A stretch of DNA of 64,000 nucleotides. Source: UBA1189 sp045594245. GTDB taxonomy: Bacteria > Bacteroidota > Bacteroidia > Bacteroidales > Bacteroidaceae. A program made the position numbers and the translations under genes. Positions 1 through 9,009 of the stretch are shown one piece after another. The first letter of the stretch is position 1. Every line of letters starts with the position of its first letter. A model generated the notes under the pieces. The model worked only from the letters and a program-made list of their open reading frames with translations, was not told the origin of the DNA and did not search any database. The DNA lies in the NCBI GenBank assembly GCA_045594245.1, contig JAZNYG010000015.1:62001-126000 (forward strand), written 5' to 3'.

Positions 1-182
1 AGGAAGTCCCCCTCACAGACATCCTGATCGAGAGCGACGAATTCTGCGGCGTATACACCATCTACGAACTGGTCAGCAGCGATATGGATATGGACGAAGC
101 AGACCTCCGCAAACACGTGTGGCTCAATATACGCCACATACTCGGATGGGAACTCGACTGGGACCCCAACCCACCCTTTTGA
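1..182 (+). CDS. C-terminal end of an unrecognised protein (partial)
   Basis: An open frame runs in from the window edge (codons in phase from base 3) and ends at a TGA at 180-182. It gives about 59 residues. The visible tail is acidic and rich in Asp, Glu and Trp, with segments such as LIESDEFCGVYTIYELV and GWELDWDPNPPF. I do not recognise the family. It is followed by the tyrS promoter, so it is probably the last gene of the preceding unit. No T-rich hairpin is evident after the stop. Confidence 0.5.
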   Translation, partial: EVPLTDILIESDEFCGVYTIYELVSSDMDMDEADLRKHVWLNIRHILGWELDWDPNPPF

Positions 183-199
183 TATTCTCTGCCGTTTCG

Positions 200-231
200 T
201 TTGTGTGTTCGGCCAAAGAGTTGTAACTTTG
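200..231 (+). promoter_or_regulatory. tyrS promoter (Bacteroidales type)
   Basis: A -33-like TTTG at 200-203 and a -7 box TAACTTTG at 224-231 are separated by 20 bp. This is the spacing and consensus of the major Bacteroidales sigma factor. It lies 40 bp before the tyrS ATG. Confidence 0.75.
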
Positions 232-271
232 CACCTCTAAAGCATAAAAAACATAATACCTATATAACTAT

Positions 272-1564
272 ATGAACTTTGTAGAAGAACTCCAATGGCG
301 CGGCATGGTACACACCATGATGCCCGGAACAGAAGAATTGTTGAGTAAAGAAATGGTAACGGCTTACTTGGGTATTGACCCCACAGCCGACTCACTGCAC
401 ATCGGGCACCTCTGCGGTGTAATGATGCTGCGTCACCTGCAGCGTTGCGGCCACAAGCCCCTGGCGCTCGTAGGCGGTGCTACCGGTATGATTGGCGACC
501 CCTCGGGCAAGTCGCAGGAGCGCAACCTGCTCAATGAGGAGACCCTGCGCCACAACCAGGAGTGCATCAAGAAGCAGTTGGCCAAGTTCCTCGACTTTGA
601 GAGCGATGCGCCCAACTGCGCCGAACTCGTGAACAACTACGACTGGATGAAGGACTTCACCTTCCTCGACTTTGCACGCGAGGTGGGCAAGCACATCACC
701 GTCAACTACATGATGGCCAAGGACTCTGTGCAGAAGCGTCTCAATGGCGAGGCCCGCGACGGACTCTCCTTCACCGAGTTTACCTACCAGCTGCTCCAGG
801 GCTACGACTTCCTCTACCTCAACGAACACAAGAACTGTAAGCTCCAGATGGGCGGTAGCGACCAGTGGGGCAACATCACCACTGGTGCCGAGCTCATCCG
901 CCGCACCAGCGGCAACGAGGTATATGCCCTCACCTGCCCCCTCATCACCAAGGCCGACGGCGGCAAGTTTGGCAAGACCGAGTCGGGCAACGTATGGCTC
1001 GACCCGCGCTACACCTCACCCTACAAGTTCTACCAGTTCTGGCTCAACGTGAGCGACGACGATGCAGCCAAGTACATCAAGATCTTTACTGCCATCGGCC
1101 GCGAAGAGATTGAGAGCCTCATCGCCGAGCATGCCGAGGCTCCGCACATGCGTATCCTGCAGAAGCGCCTCGCCAAGGAGGTGACCATCATGGTACACTC
1201 TGAGGCCGACTACGAGGCTGCTGTGGAGGCATCGGGTATCCTTTTCGGCAACAACACCCACGACGCACTGGTGAAGCTCGATGAAGACACCCTACTTGCC
1301 GTGTTCGAGGGCGTACCCCAATTTAAAGTATCACGCGCGAAGATTGAGGCTGGCATCAAGGCCGTAGACCTCTTTGCCGAAGAGTCGGCCGTATTCCCCT
1401 CGAAGGGCGAGATGCGCAAGATGGCTCAGGGCGGTGGCGTATCGCTCAACAAGGAGAAGCTCGCAGCCTTCGACCAAGAGATTACCACCAAGGACCTGCT
1501 CAACGACAAATACCTGCTCGTGCAGCGCGGCAAGAAGAACTATTTCTTGCTCATTGCAGAATAA
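272..1564 (+). CDS. tyrS: tyrosyl-tRNA synthetase
   Basis: Class I aminoacyl-tRNA synthetase that charges tRNA-Tyr with tyrosine in the cytoplasm. It is 430 residues long, the usual length for bacterial TyrRS. The HIGH motif is literal at residues 43-46 (DSLHIGHLCG). The second signature is KFGKT at residues 232-236, the TyrRS form of KMSKS. The tyrosine-pocket segment GGSDQWGNI is present. The last 70 or so residues (SKGEMRKMAQGGGVSLN onward) form the S4-type RNA-binding domain. The gene is monocistronic: it has its own -7 box upstream and an intrinsic terminator directly after the stop. A long antisense frame over its first half is a shadow. Confidence 0.97.
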   Translation: MNFVEELQWRGMVHTMMPGTEELLSKEMVTAYLGIDPTADSLHIGHLCGVMMLRHLQRCGHKPLALVGGATGMIGDPSGKSQERNLLNEETLRHNQECIKKQLAKFLDFESDAPNCAELVNNYDWMKDFTFLDFAREVGKHITVNYMMAKDSVQKRLNGEARDGLSFTEFTYQLLQGYDFLYLNEHKNCKLQMGGSDQWGNITTGAELIRRTSGNEVYALTCPLITKADGGKFGKTESGNVWLDPRYTSPYKFYQFWLNVSDDDAAKYIKIFTAIGREEIESLIAEHAEAPHMRILQKRLAKEVTIMVHSEADYEAAVEASGILFGNNTHDALVKLDEDTLLAVFEGVPQFKVSRAKIEAGIKAVDLFAEESAVFPSKGEMRKMAQGGGVSLNKEKLAAFDQEITTKDLLNDKYLLVQRGKKNYFLLIAE

Positions 1565-1590
1565 CAGCAGCAAGAAAGTTTCTATACAAG

Positions 1591-1628
1591 AGAGGGTATC
1601 ACCACGTGCGATACCCTCTTTCTTTTTC
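1591..1628 (+). terminator. intrinsic terminator of tyrS
   Basis: The arms AGAGGGTATC (1591-1600) and GATACCCTCT (1610-1619) form a perfect 10-bp stem with a 9-nt loop. A run of TTTCTTTTT follows. Confidence 0.9.
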
Positions 1629-1782
1629 TATAAAGAGAGTCCTTTCGCACCGCTAAAATATGTTATGCAACATGTTTCGGACAAAAATAAGAACAAAAAG
1701 TTTTACAAGACGTGTTTTTGTCTTAAATTCGCCCCATTAAACAAAATCACATAAAACTTTATTAACTTTAATACAAAAAGCT

Positions 1783-4572
1783 ATGATGAAAAAATTACTC
1801 TCAGCTTCACTCTTTGCTTTTGTTGCATTGTCAGCAAGTGCTTACAATGTAGGTGACTTTGTGTATACAAAGATTGCAAAGTACAAGATTACAGGCGAAA
1901 ACCTCGTAGTGAACGGCCAGTTCAAGAACGGCACTACCGGTACCGAGGGTTGGACAGCAACAGACGCTACTCTTCCTCTTGAGACCACATTTACCATGGG
2001 CGTAGATGGCCCTAACGGTTCTAACACACAGAAGGTTCTTGCCGGCCAGACCGCTCTCACGAACGGTATGTATCAGCAGGTTGCTATCACTCAGGGAGGT
2101 ACATACGTGGTATCTTTCAAGGTGATGGGTTCTACAGCCGGTTTCACTGACCTTGACCTCACAGGTGGCAACACCAACTACATGAATGCCTATTACAACA
2201 CCGACGGTACACTCGGTACAGTTGACGGCACCAATCTTCTTTATGGTGAGAACGGCGTAAATGGCGGTTATCAGTTCAGCTACGGCGCTGATGGTTTCAC
2301 CGAAATCTCATTTGCTGTTGAGGCTCCTGCAGAAGGTAACATCATGATTGACTTCCGCGGTATGGCTGAAGGCCTTGAGATTGCCGACGTAACTTGCCAC
2401 CTCGCAGAAAACGTATACGACGACCGTATCGCCAAAGATCGTATCGCCTACCTCAACAAATACCTCGTTAGCGAAGGTATCGATGAGAGAGAGTTCTACG
2501 ATGACTTCCTGGGCGCTGTTATCGACGTAGAGAGTGCTCTTGAAGATGGCGCTTCTCCTGAACAGATGGCTATCGTAATGGAGAGCCTTGAAGGCGTATG
2601 GAGCGAGTTTGTTACCGCAAACTTTGAGAACGTATTGGACTTCATTCCTACCAAAGACGGTTCTGCTGCTACAGGTAACAACTCTGCCAACTGGATGTAT
2701 TGGACTGCTAAATGGAACAAGTTGAGCAATGATTATAAGAACCAAGCTCCTTGGGCATGGTCAACAGACCGTTGGTGCCACAAGACTGCTGCTGCAGATT
2801 CTCCTATGGCTATCCAATGGATGCGTGGCGCCGGTGCCAACAGCAACTGGAACAACATAGCTACATTGACCGCAACCCTTTCTCCTGGTACCTACTACTG
2901 GGGCGTAACAGGCCAAGGCGGTATGATGACACTGAACAAGAACCGTTGGGCTCGCTCTTGGGCCGACGAGTGTGCCGAGACAAAGCTTTTCTTCAATGGT
3001 GACACCATCCTGGTTGACACCTTGAATGCAGCCCGCAACGAGGACTATGTTGTAGAATTCAAGTTGGAAGAAGCGAAGGAGATTACATTGGGTATCATCT
3101 GTAACAATGTATCAACATCTGAAAACGCTGGTTTCGACGTACAGTTCTACTCTCCCGTACTCTACAAGTTGGTCATTGAAGGTGAGCTCACCGAGCAGCA
3201 GAAGGCTTACCTCTCAGCTGTAGAGACACAGCTCGCGGCTCTTAAGGGACGTATTGACGTAGCTAACGAATACCTTGCTGAGACACAGGTGCTCCTTCCT
3301 TGGGGTAAGGAGGCTTTGAAGGAGGGTGTAATTGAAGCACAGGCTCGCTATGATGCATGGGCAGCTCTGACACAGGACGACATCCTTGCCATGCTTGACA
3401 ATTATGAGACTTTGGGCGACACCATCATGAACAACGGTGTACGCTTCCTCAACAACAACTACATCAATCCGTTCATTGCCATGAACAAGCCTTTGACCGA
3501 CATGCCCGATGCCATCGAGGCAGCTACAGCTACCAAGGGCCAGCGTATCTACTCAAGCTCAGCCAAGATGGACGACCTCGCTGCCAAGATTGCTGAGTCA
3601 CAGGCTCTCTACGATGCTAAGTTGGTAGCTCCGTTCTCTTCTGAGGATTCATTGGCACTCGTAAACCAGAAGTTGGATTTGGAGGCTATGGTAGAGGCAT
3701 TCAAGCTTGCTATCGACGCTACCATACTTGTTGACATCGACTTCGGTACACAGGACGCTCCTGCTACATTCAACACCATTGAGTATACCGATACCACAGG
3801 TGCTCCTAACTACTACTACACTATCGCAGGTGCTAAGGGTCTCATGACCTTCACCGACATTGAAGGTTCATATCCTTACGCTCTCGGTTGGGGCAGTACC
3901 ACCGACGAGAATACTGGTGCTCTCATCCTCACCGACTCACTCGGTATGCTCCGCGTAGGTAATTCTGAGGCAGTAGTAGAGATTGAAGGCGCTCCCGCTA
4001 AGGAAACTGATATCGTAAACATCCAGTTCGACTTCTACGCAGGTAAGCTGTCTGGCAAGAAGGCTGGTTACAAGGTTCTTTCTGCTGAGGGCGACACGAT
4101 TTGCGGTCTCTTCTTCTCTAGCTACACAGGCGATGATGAGTTGAACACATTCGGTGTTGACTACAATGGCAAGATTCCTGGTGTAGGTTCATCTTCAGCC
4201 AGCAACAGTGCTATTGCCGCTGAGAGCAACAAGACCGCGTTCGACATCGTGCTCGACTATGGTGCAAAGACCATGTACTGTACCACATCAAGCTCTAAGG
4301 GTACTGTAACTACAGAAGTAATTGCACTCCCCGAGGTAGCTCCTAAGCAGTTTATCCTCTACTCTAACTACAACAATGCAGACCGTCGCTGCTGGTTCGA
4401 CAACCTGATTATCCAGAACATCGCAGCTGGTCCAGTAGAGCAGGGCATCGAGAACGTAGAGTCTGTTAAGGTATTTGACAACGCTATGTACAACCTCCAG
4501 GGTCAGCGTATCCTCGCTCCTGTAAAGGGTCAGATCTACATCCAGAACGGCAAGAAGATGCTTGCTAAGTAA
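1783..4572 (+). CDS. large secreted protein with carbohydrate-binding-like N-terminus and C-terminal sorting-type tail
   Basis: 929 residues. A clear signal peptide (MMKKLLSASLFAFVALSASA) directs export. The region after it (NLVVNGQFKNGTTGTEGWTA...) resembles a CBM4/9-type jelly-roll. A second beta-rich block spans about residues 290-460. A helical stretch follows at about 465-620 and a lectin-like beta block at about 640-890. The last 30 residues (YNLQGQRILAPVKGQIYIQN, then GKKMLAK) match the type-A sorting tail of Bacteroidota surface proteins, known for type IX secretion in Prevotella-like organisms. Repeated use of favoured codons suggests high expression. No catalytic motif is visible, so a substrate-binding or surface-layer role is only a guess. 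It lies upstream of a pectin esterase but has its own terminator. Confidence 0.75.
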   Translation: MMKKLLSASLFAFVALSASAYNVGDFVYTKIAKYKITGENLVVNGQFKNGTTGTEGWTATDATLPLETTFTMGVDGPNGSNTQKVLAGQTALTNGMYQQVAITQGGTYVVSFKVMGSTAGFTDLDLTGGNTNYMNAYYNTDGTLGTVDGTNLLYGENGVNGGYQFSYGADGFTEISFAVEAPAEGNIMIDFRGMAEGLEIADVTCHLAENVYDDRIAKDRIAYLNKYLVSEGIDEREFYDDFLGAVIDVESALEDGASPEQMAIVMESLEGVWSEFVTANFENVLDFIPTKDGSAATGNNSANWMYWTAKWNKLSNDYKNQAPWAWSTDRWCHKTAAADSPMAIQWMRGAGANSNWNNIATLTATLSPGTYYWGVTGQGGMMTLNKNRWARSWADECAETKLFFNGDTILVDTLNAARNEDYVVEFKLEEAKEITLGIICNNVSTSENAGFDVQFYSPVLYKLVIEGELTEQQKAYLSAVETQLAALKGRIDVANEYLAETQVLLPWGKEALKEGVIEAQARYDAWAALTQDDILAMLDNYETLGDTIMNNGVRFLNNNYINPFIAMNKPLTDMPDAIEAATATKGQRIYSSSAKMDDLAAKIAESQALYDAKLVAPFSSEDSLALVNQKLDLEAMVEAFKLAIDATILVDIDFGTQDAPATFNTIEYTDTTGAPNYYYTIAGAKGLMTFTDIEGSYPYALGWGSTTDENTGALILTDSLGMLRVGNSEAVVEIEGAPAKETDIVNIQFDFYAGKLSGKKAGYKVLSAEGDTICGLFFSSYTGDDELNTFGVDYNGKIPGVGSSSASNSAIAAESNKTAFDIVLDYGAKTMYCTTSSSKGTVTTEVIALPEVAPKQFILYSNYNNADRRCWFDNLIIQNIAAGPVEQGIENVESVKVFDNAMYNLQGQRILAPVKGQIYIQNGKKMLAK

Positions 4573-4596
4573 TCTTTGAATACATAACCACTACCG

Positions 4597-4628
4597 AGGG
4601 GTGGCTCCACACGAGCCACCCCTTATTT
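4597..4628 (+). terminator. intrinsic terminator of the 1783-4572 gene
   Basis: The arms AGGGGTGGCTC (4597-4607) and GAGCCACCCCT (4613-4623) form a perfect 11-bp stem, followed by TATTTATT. Confidence 0.88.
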
Positions 4629-4696
4629 ATTGTCGATTATTGGCGGACCTCCTGTAAAAAATATTATTATGTTTTCCCATTTTAAAAACTTCGTAC

Positions 4697-4704
4697 TACC
4701 TTTG
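4697..4704 (+). promoter_or_regulatory. -7 box of the CE12 esterase gene
   Basis: TACCTTTG matches the TAnnTTTG consensus exactly and lies 45 bp before the ATG. A T-rich -33 candidate (GTTTT, 4671-4675) is about 21 bp upstream. Confidence 0.7.
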
Positions 4705-4749
4705 TAGGGAAGTTATTATTAATGTGTAAAGTATATATTTGTCATTATC

Positions 4750-6687
4750 ATGAAAGCAAGACTTCGTATTTTACCATTGGTATTGGTGGCACTTATGTTG
4801 ATGAGTGCCGATGGTATTAAGGTGCATACTTGTGGAGATTCCACTATGGCTCCTTACGATGAATCAGCCACGGTGACACGTGGATGGGGAATGTATCTGC
4901 AGCAGTTCCTCGAGGGCGTAACCTCGGTAAACTATGCTCGCGGGGGACGTGATACTCGTGGCTTCTACAATGAGGCCGATCGTTGGGGAGCTGTGAAGAA
5001 CAATATGCAACCAGGCGATTATGTAATCATTCAGTTTGCCCATAATGATGAGAAGCATGGGGGTATGGATGCAGTGGCTCTGAAGGCATATTATGAAAAG
5101 ATTGGTGATGCGGCTAGTGCAGCAGCATTGGATAATCGTGGTACTCATCCCTCTACCACGTATAAAGAGTACCTGCGTAAATATGTGGAGGAGACAAGGG
5201 CTTTGGGAGGAAATCCTATCCTCGTGGCTCCCGTATGCCGCAGCTACTTCTCGGGGTCGAAGATTCGTCGCAATGGAAAGCATGACCTAGGCGATAATTT
5301 CTCTAAACTGACAGAGAATGGTCCTATAGCCAATCAGAAGGTAGGCGAGGATGATAACAGCATGGACTATGCCTATCAGATGCAGTTGGTAGCTGAGGAA
5401 ATGGAGGTGCCCTTTATCGACCTCACTACAGCTACAGCAGAATTGTATGAAAGCTATGGCGATGCCAAGTGTCATGAGCTCCTATTTGATGGCGATGGTA
5501 GCACACACTTCAATACTACAGGTGCGCTCCTTGTTGCTCGTAAATGTGCAGAGTTGATGAAGGCTCAGGGTATCTTGGCCGATAATATTGTACTCCCGAG
5601 TGATCTTAGCATAACACCCTCTGAAGCAGATTTGGGTGAAGCCTACAAAGGACAAACTTTGCGTAAGGAGTTCACACTAAATGGCTTCAGTCTATCTCCC
5701 GATAAGGGCTCTGTTCGTATCGTGGCATCTGAAGGGATAACTCTTTCTATAGACAAGACCAATTGGGTGAATGAGTTGAATATCCCATATGTAGCGGCAA
5801 CGCTCATACAAACATTCTATGCGCAGCTTACGTTGGAGGAAAATGGGTTGACAGAGGGATGTATCACTATCGAGCAAGGTGCTAATACGATTACCGTACC
5901 GGTGAAGGCCACTGCAGTAACGCTTGAGGGAGGTACTGATGTGAAGGCCTATTGGCGTCTTGATAGCGACAATACAGGGTGTGTGCTTACAGGTCCGGCC
6001 ACAGTAATCGAACAGTCATGGTCAAATATGTATGTGCAACGCTACCAGGCACCCAAAGGTGGAGTTGACGGCAATGGGGAGTACTATACCAAATACCCGG
6101 ATGGCATTCCCGAGGGGGATACTCCTGACCGCAAGACACAGCGCAATCTGCTTACAGGTGATGCTTGGCCTGATGGCGAGATTGATGACAACCCCGATCG
6201 CTATATTGACTTTGGCCTGAAAGCGAATGTCGGGACATCGCTGAAGATTAACAATATAAGCTTGTATGTTGGTGGTGCTGGAGGCAATGGTATGATGTGC
6301 CACGTTTATTACTCCACGGATAATTTCAATACCCGTACCACTATATATGCTCCAAGTAAGATGGTGTCAAATACGATGAATCTTGTTACCGCCCAGCCAG
6401 TAATGACGTTGAAGGAGGGGGAGGAACTCCACGTACGTATATATCCTTGGTATAATGGAGCTGCTACAGGAAAGACGCTGTGCTTGAGCGATGTGACGAT
6501 AAGTGGTATGGCCTTTGATGCTGCAGGCGAGGGTATCAGTTTTGAATCAGCAGACAATCCTCACGTGGTAGCTGTGACCTATTATGATGTGAGTGGCAGA
6601 GAACTCAGTGCTCTCTCGGATGGTGTGAATATTGTCTGCACTGAATATTCAAATGGGAATATGTCAGTGAGCAAGATACTTCCTTAG
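4750..6687 (+). CDS. secreted SGNH-hydrolase esterase, rhamnogalacturonan acetylesterase (CE12) type
   Basis: 645 residues: signal peptide (MKARLRILPLVLVALMLMSA), an SGNH esterase domain of about 270 residues, then about 350 residues of beta-rich domains and a sorting-type tail (YYDVSGRELSALSDGVNIV). The SGNH blocks are visible: GDSTM (nucleophile Ser), GGRDTR (oxyanion Gly), QFAHND (Asn), and HFNTTGA for the catalytic His. The usual D-x-x-H reads D-G-S-T-H here, so the Asp is one residue early or Gly-Asp-Gly replaces it. Family knowledge: CE12 enzymes remove acetyl groups from rhamnogalacturonan I. A GH105 gene at 19.4 kb would act on the same polymer, but the two are not in one operon. It ends convergently with xerD. 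Confidence 0.85.
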   Translation: MKARLRILPLVLVALMLMSADGIKVHTCGDSTMAPYDESATVTRGWGMYLQQFLEGVTSVNYARGGRDTRGFYNEADRWGAVKNNMQPGDYVIIQFAHNDEKHGGMDAVALKAYYEKIGDAASAAALDNRGTHPSTTYKEYLRKYVEETRALGGNPILVAPVCRSYFSGSKIRRNGKHDLGDNFSKLTENGPIANQKVGEDDNSMDYAYQMQLVAEEMEVPFIDLTTATAELYESYGDAKCHELLFDGDGSTHFNTTGALLVARKCAELMKAQGILADNIVLPSDLSITPSEADLGEAYKGQTLRKEFTLNGFSLSPDKGSVRIVASEGITLSIDKTNWVNELNIPYVAATLIQTFYAQLTLEENGLTEGCITIEQGANTITVPVKATAVTLEGGTDVKAYWRLDSDNTGCVLTGPATVIEQSWSNMYVQRYQAPKGGVDGNGEYYTKYPDGIPEGDTPDRKTQRNLLTGDAWPDGEIDDNPDRYIDFGLKANVGTSLKINNISLYVGGAGGNGMMCHVYYSTDNFNTRTTIYAPSKMVSNTMNLVTAQPVMTLKEGEELHVRIYPWYNGAATGKTLCLSDVTISGMAFDAAGEGISFESADNPHVVAVTYYDVSGRELSALSDGVNIVCTEYSNGNMSVSKILP

Positions 6688-6713
6688 TGGGAATCTATTG
6701 AGATACAGTACGC

Positions 6714-7664
6714 CTATTTCTCGGAATTTCTCGATGGAATGGGCGTTCCCTTTTTGTTGCGTGGATGGTGCTCAATGATTTCGGAGCGTAACCGATTGGC
6801 ATCAATATGTGTATAGATTTCAGTAGTGCCTATATCTTCATGCCCGAGCATGCTCTGTATGACACGCAGGTTGGCACCGCCTTCAAGCAGATGAGTGGCA
6901 AAGGAGTGGCGGAAAGTGTGAGGGCTAATGGTTTTCTTCAATCCCGTCTGCTCGGCCAGCACCTTGATGATGTGAAACATGGTGATGCGCGACATCCGCT
7001 TCTTGAAGTGGGCGCTGACGAACAGGTAGTCCTCGTGTCCAGGCTTGATGGCTATCTCGGCACGGTCGACCATATAGTCCATGATTTCGGCGATGGCCCG
7101 TTCTGAAATGGGTACCAATCGCTGCTTGCTTCCTTTACCCTCTACTTTGATGAACCCTTCGTTGAGATAGAGGTCAGAGAGTTTGAGATTGCAGGCTTCG
7201 GATACACGTAGGCCACAGCTGTAGAGTGTTTCTATGATGGCGCGGTTGCGCTGTCCTTCACGTTTGCTGAGGTCTATGGCATTGATGAGCATGTCGATTT
7301 CTTCCAGACTAAGTACTTCGGGCAGTTTCATGCCAATCTTTGGCGATTCGAGCAGAATGGTTGGATCAGCCTCGATGTGCCCATCAAGTACGAGGAATTG
7401 ATAAAATGAGCGTATGCCTGATAGCATGCGTGCTTGTGATCTGGAACCAATCTTCTCGTCGTGCAGTTCGGCTAGGAAGTTTTCTAGGTTCTCCAACTTG
7501 ACATCTAGAGGGTCTATCCCTACTTTCTTTAGGGAAACGAAGAGTTTTTCCACGTCATGTACGTATGCCTCAAGTGTATTTCCCGACAGCGCCTTTTCCA
7601 ACAATAGGTGCTGCTTGAATTTTGTCAGTAGCTTTTCGTTTGATATAGTTTGGTGTTGAGTCAT
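6714..7664 (-). CDS. xerD: site-specific tyrosine recombinase XerD
   Basis: Resolves chromosome dimers at dif with a XerC partner. 316 residues from the chosen start MTQHQTISNEK. It has an N-terminal SAM-like DNA-binding domain (about 1-100) and a C-terminal catalytic domain with the expected residues: Arg in CGLRVSEACNL, Lys in KGSKQRLVPI, HTFRHSF, then LGHEDIGTTEIYTHI with the nucleophilic Tyr. A longer frame exists up to 7700, but a perfect -7 box (7688-7695) lies inside it. The first ATG would therefore precede the transcript, and 7664 is preferred. It is divergent from aroQ. It could be XerC instead; the sequence alone does not fully separate the paralogues. Confidence 0.9.
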   Translation of the reverse strand: MTQHQTISNEKLLTKFKQHLLLEKALSGNTLEAYVHDVEKLFVSLKKVGIDPLDVKLENLENFLAELHDEKIGSRSQARMLSGIRSFYQFLVLDGHIEADPTILLESPKIGMKLPEVLSLEEIDMLINAIDLSKREGQRNRAIIETLYSCGLRVSEACNLKLSDLYLNEGFIKVEGKGSKQRLVPISERAIAEIMDYMVDRAEIAIKPGHEDYLFVSAHFKKRMSRITMFHIIKVLAEQTGLKKTISPHTFRHSFATHLLEGGANLRVIQSMLGHEDIGTTEIYTHIDANRLRSEIIEHHPRNKKGTPIPSRNSEK

Positions 7665-7687
7665 CGATGTCGCATTGTGTTTAATTG

Positions 7688-7695
7688 CAAAAGTA
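7688..7695 (-). promoter_or_regulatory. -7 box of xerD
   Basis: TACTTTTG on the minus strand, 24 bp before the ATG at 7664. It decides the start codon of xerD. Confidence 0.7.
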
Positions 7696-7751
7696 GTCAT
7701 TTTGTCGATATAATTTATCGTAATGTTTAATATTTCTCGCTCGTTTATTCG

Positions 7752-7759
7752 TATCTTTG
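7752..7759 (+). promoter_or_regulatory. -7 box of aroQ
   Basis: TATCTTTG, 25 bp before the ATG at 7784. The purine-rich AAAGGAAAGGG between them is a plausible ribosome site. A TTG start at 7757 would overlap the box and is unlikely. Confidence 0.75.
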
Positions 7760-7783
7760 TCCCTTGAATTAAAGGAAAGGGAT

Positions 7784-8218
7784 ATGGACGATAAGAGGAA
7801 GCATATATTGGTGCTCAATGGACCCAACCTGAATCTGTTGGGCAAGCGCGAGCCGGGCATCTATGGCAATGACTCTATGGGGAGCTGTCTTGCAGCTTTG
7901 CGGGAGCGCTACCTCGATGTGGAGCTCGAGTATTATCAGTCGAATGTGGAGGGCGAACTCATCAACAAGCTGCACGAGGTAGGCTTCACTTGCGATGGCA
8001 TCGTATTTAATGCCGGTGCCTATACGCATACCTCGGTAGCCATACACGATGCCATCAAGGCCATCAGTGCCCCTGTGGTGGAGGTGCATATCTCCAATGT
8101 ATACCAGCGCGAGACCTATAGGCACACGTCCCTCATCACGGGAGCCTGCGTAGGAGTTATCGGTGGGTTTGGCATGGATTCATATCGTTTGGCCATAGAA
8201 GCATTGTTGCAGTTATGA
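7784..8218 (+). CDS. aroQ: 3-dehydroquinate dehydratase, type II
   Basis: Third step of the shikimate pathway: trans-dehydration of 3-dehydroquinate to 3-dehydroshikimate, as a cytosolic dodecamer. 144 residues, normal for the type II family. Signature segments are LNGPNLNLLGKREPGIYG (with the lid Arg and catalytic Tyr), YQSNVEGELI, FNAGAYTHTSVAIHDA (substrate-binding Asn) and VEVHISNVYQRE (catalytic His). The start at MDDKRKH follows the -7 box by 25 bp. The last codon overlaps the ATG of the methyltransferase gene (ATGA), so the two are translationally coupled. Confidence 0.96.
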   Translation: MDDKRKHILVLNGPNLNLLGKREPGIYGNDSMGSCLAALRERYLDVELEYYQSNVEGELINKLHEVGFTCDGIVFNAGAYTHTSVAIHDAIKAISAPVVEVHISNVYQRETYRHTSLITGACVGVIGGFGMDSYRLAIEALLQL

Positions 8219-8856
8219 TTCATCATCAAGAGGCGATAGACAGCTATATATTGGCCCACATGGATGAGGAGAGCGACTACTTGAAGGCGCTCTACCGGCA
8301 GACCCATGTGAAGTTGCTCAACCCACGTATGACATCGGGGCACCTGCAAGGCCGCCTGCTGAAGATGTTGGTGCAGATGATACGTCCGCATCGCATCCTC
8401 GAGATAGGTACCTTCACTGGATATTCGGCACTCTGCATGGCCGAGGGTTTGAGTGAGGAGGGTAGGCTACACACCTACGAGATCGACGATGAATTGGAGG
8501 ATTTCACCCGTCCCTGGATCGAGGGGGCGCCTCATGGGCATAAGGTGTGCTTCCACATCGGCAATGCCCTGGAGGAGGTACCTTCGTTGGGCGAGACTTT
8601 CGACCTCGTGTTTATGGATGGCGACAAGCGTCAGTACATGGACTACTATGAAATGGCTTTGGCACATACCTCAAAAAATGCATTTATTTTGGCAGACAAC
8701 ACCCTTTGGGATGGTCATGTGGTAGAAAAAGCGTATCTTTGTGACCGTCAAACGGCGGCTATCAATGAGTTCAATGCCTTTGTGGCTGCAGATAAGCGAG
8801 TGGAAAAACTTATCCTTCCCTTGCGCGATGGACTGACGATGATTAGGAAAAAGTAG
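8215..8856 (+). CDS. SAM-dependent O-methyltransferase (catechol-OMT-like family 3)
   Basis: 213 residues with a Rossmann fold. SAM motif I is LEIGTFTGYSALCMAEGL, and the metal-binding Asp motifs are DLVFMDGDKRQYMDYYE and LADNTLWDGHV. These are the hallmarks of the cation-dependent COMT/CCoAOMT-type family, whose bacterial members mostly have no assigned substrate (some modify tRNA U34, TrmR-like). The ATG overlaps the aroQ stop by 4 bp, so it is in one operon with aroQ. The substrate is not inferable here. Confidence 0.88.
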   Translation: MIHHQEAIDSYILAHMDEESDYLKALYRQTHVKLLNPRMTSGHLQGRLLKMLVQMIRPHRILEIGTFTGYSALCMAEGLSEEGRLHTYEIDDELEDFTRPWIEGAPHGHKVCFHIGNALEEVPSLGETFDLVFMDGDKRQYMDYYEMALAHTSKNAFILADNTLWDGHVVEKAYLCDRQTAAINEFNAFVAADKRVEKLILPLRDGLTMIRKK

Positions 8857-8863
8857 AAGAGGA

Positions 8864-9003
8864 CCCCATCCCTCCCTTAGGGAGGGGGAGTGGTTCTGTT
8901 AAAGAGTGAATTAATTATTATAAAAATGCCATGCCCCCGTCCAAGGCAGTCTCGGAGGCTCTCCCCATAGAGGGGAAGGTGCCCGAAGGGCAGAGGGGGT
9001 CTT
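8864..9003. repeat. intergenic palindrome-rich repeat, related to the element at 25574
   Basis: The gap before rbfA holds a short palindrome of the form CTCCCTTAGGGAGG near 8871 and a second near 8967 (CTCCCCATAGAGGGGA). Next comes GGTGCCCGAAGGGCAGAGGG. Its complement reads GCCCTTCGGGCACC, which also occurs near 25690. This looks like a copy of a short interspersed non-coding repeat. Confidence 0.45.
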
Positions 9004-9009
9004 TAATAG

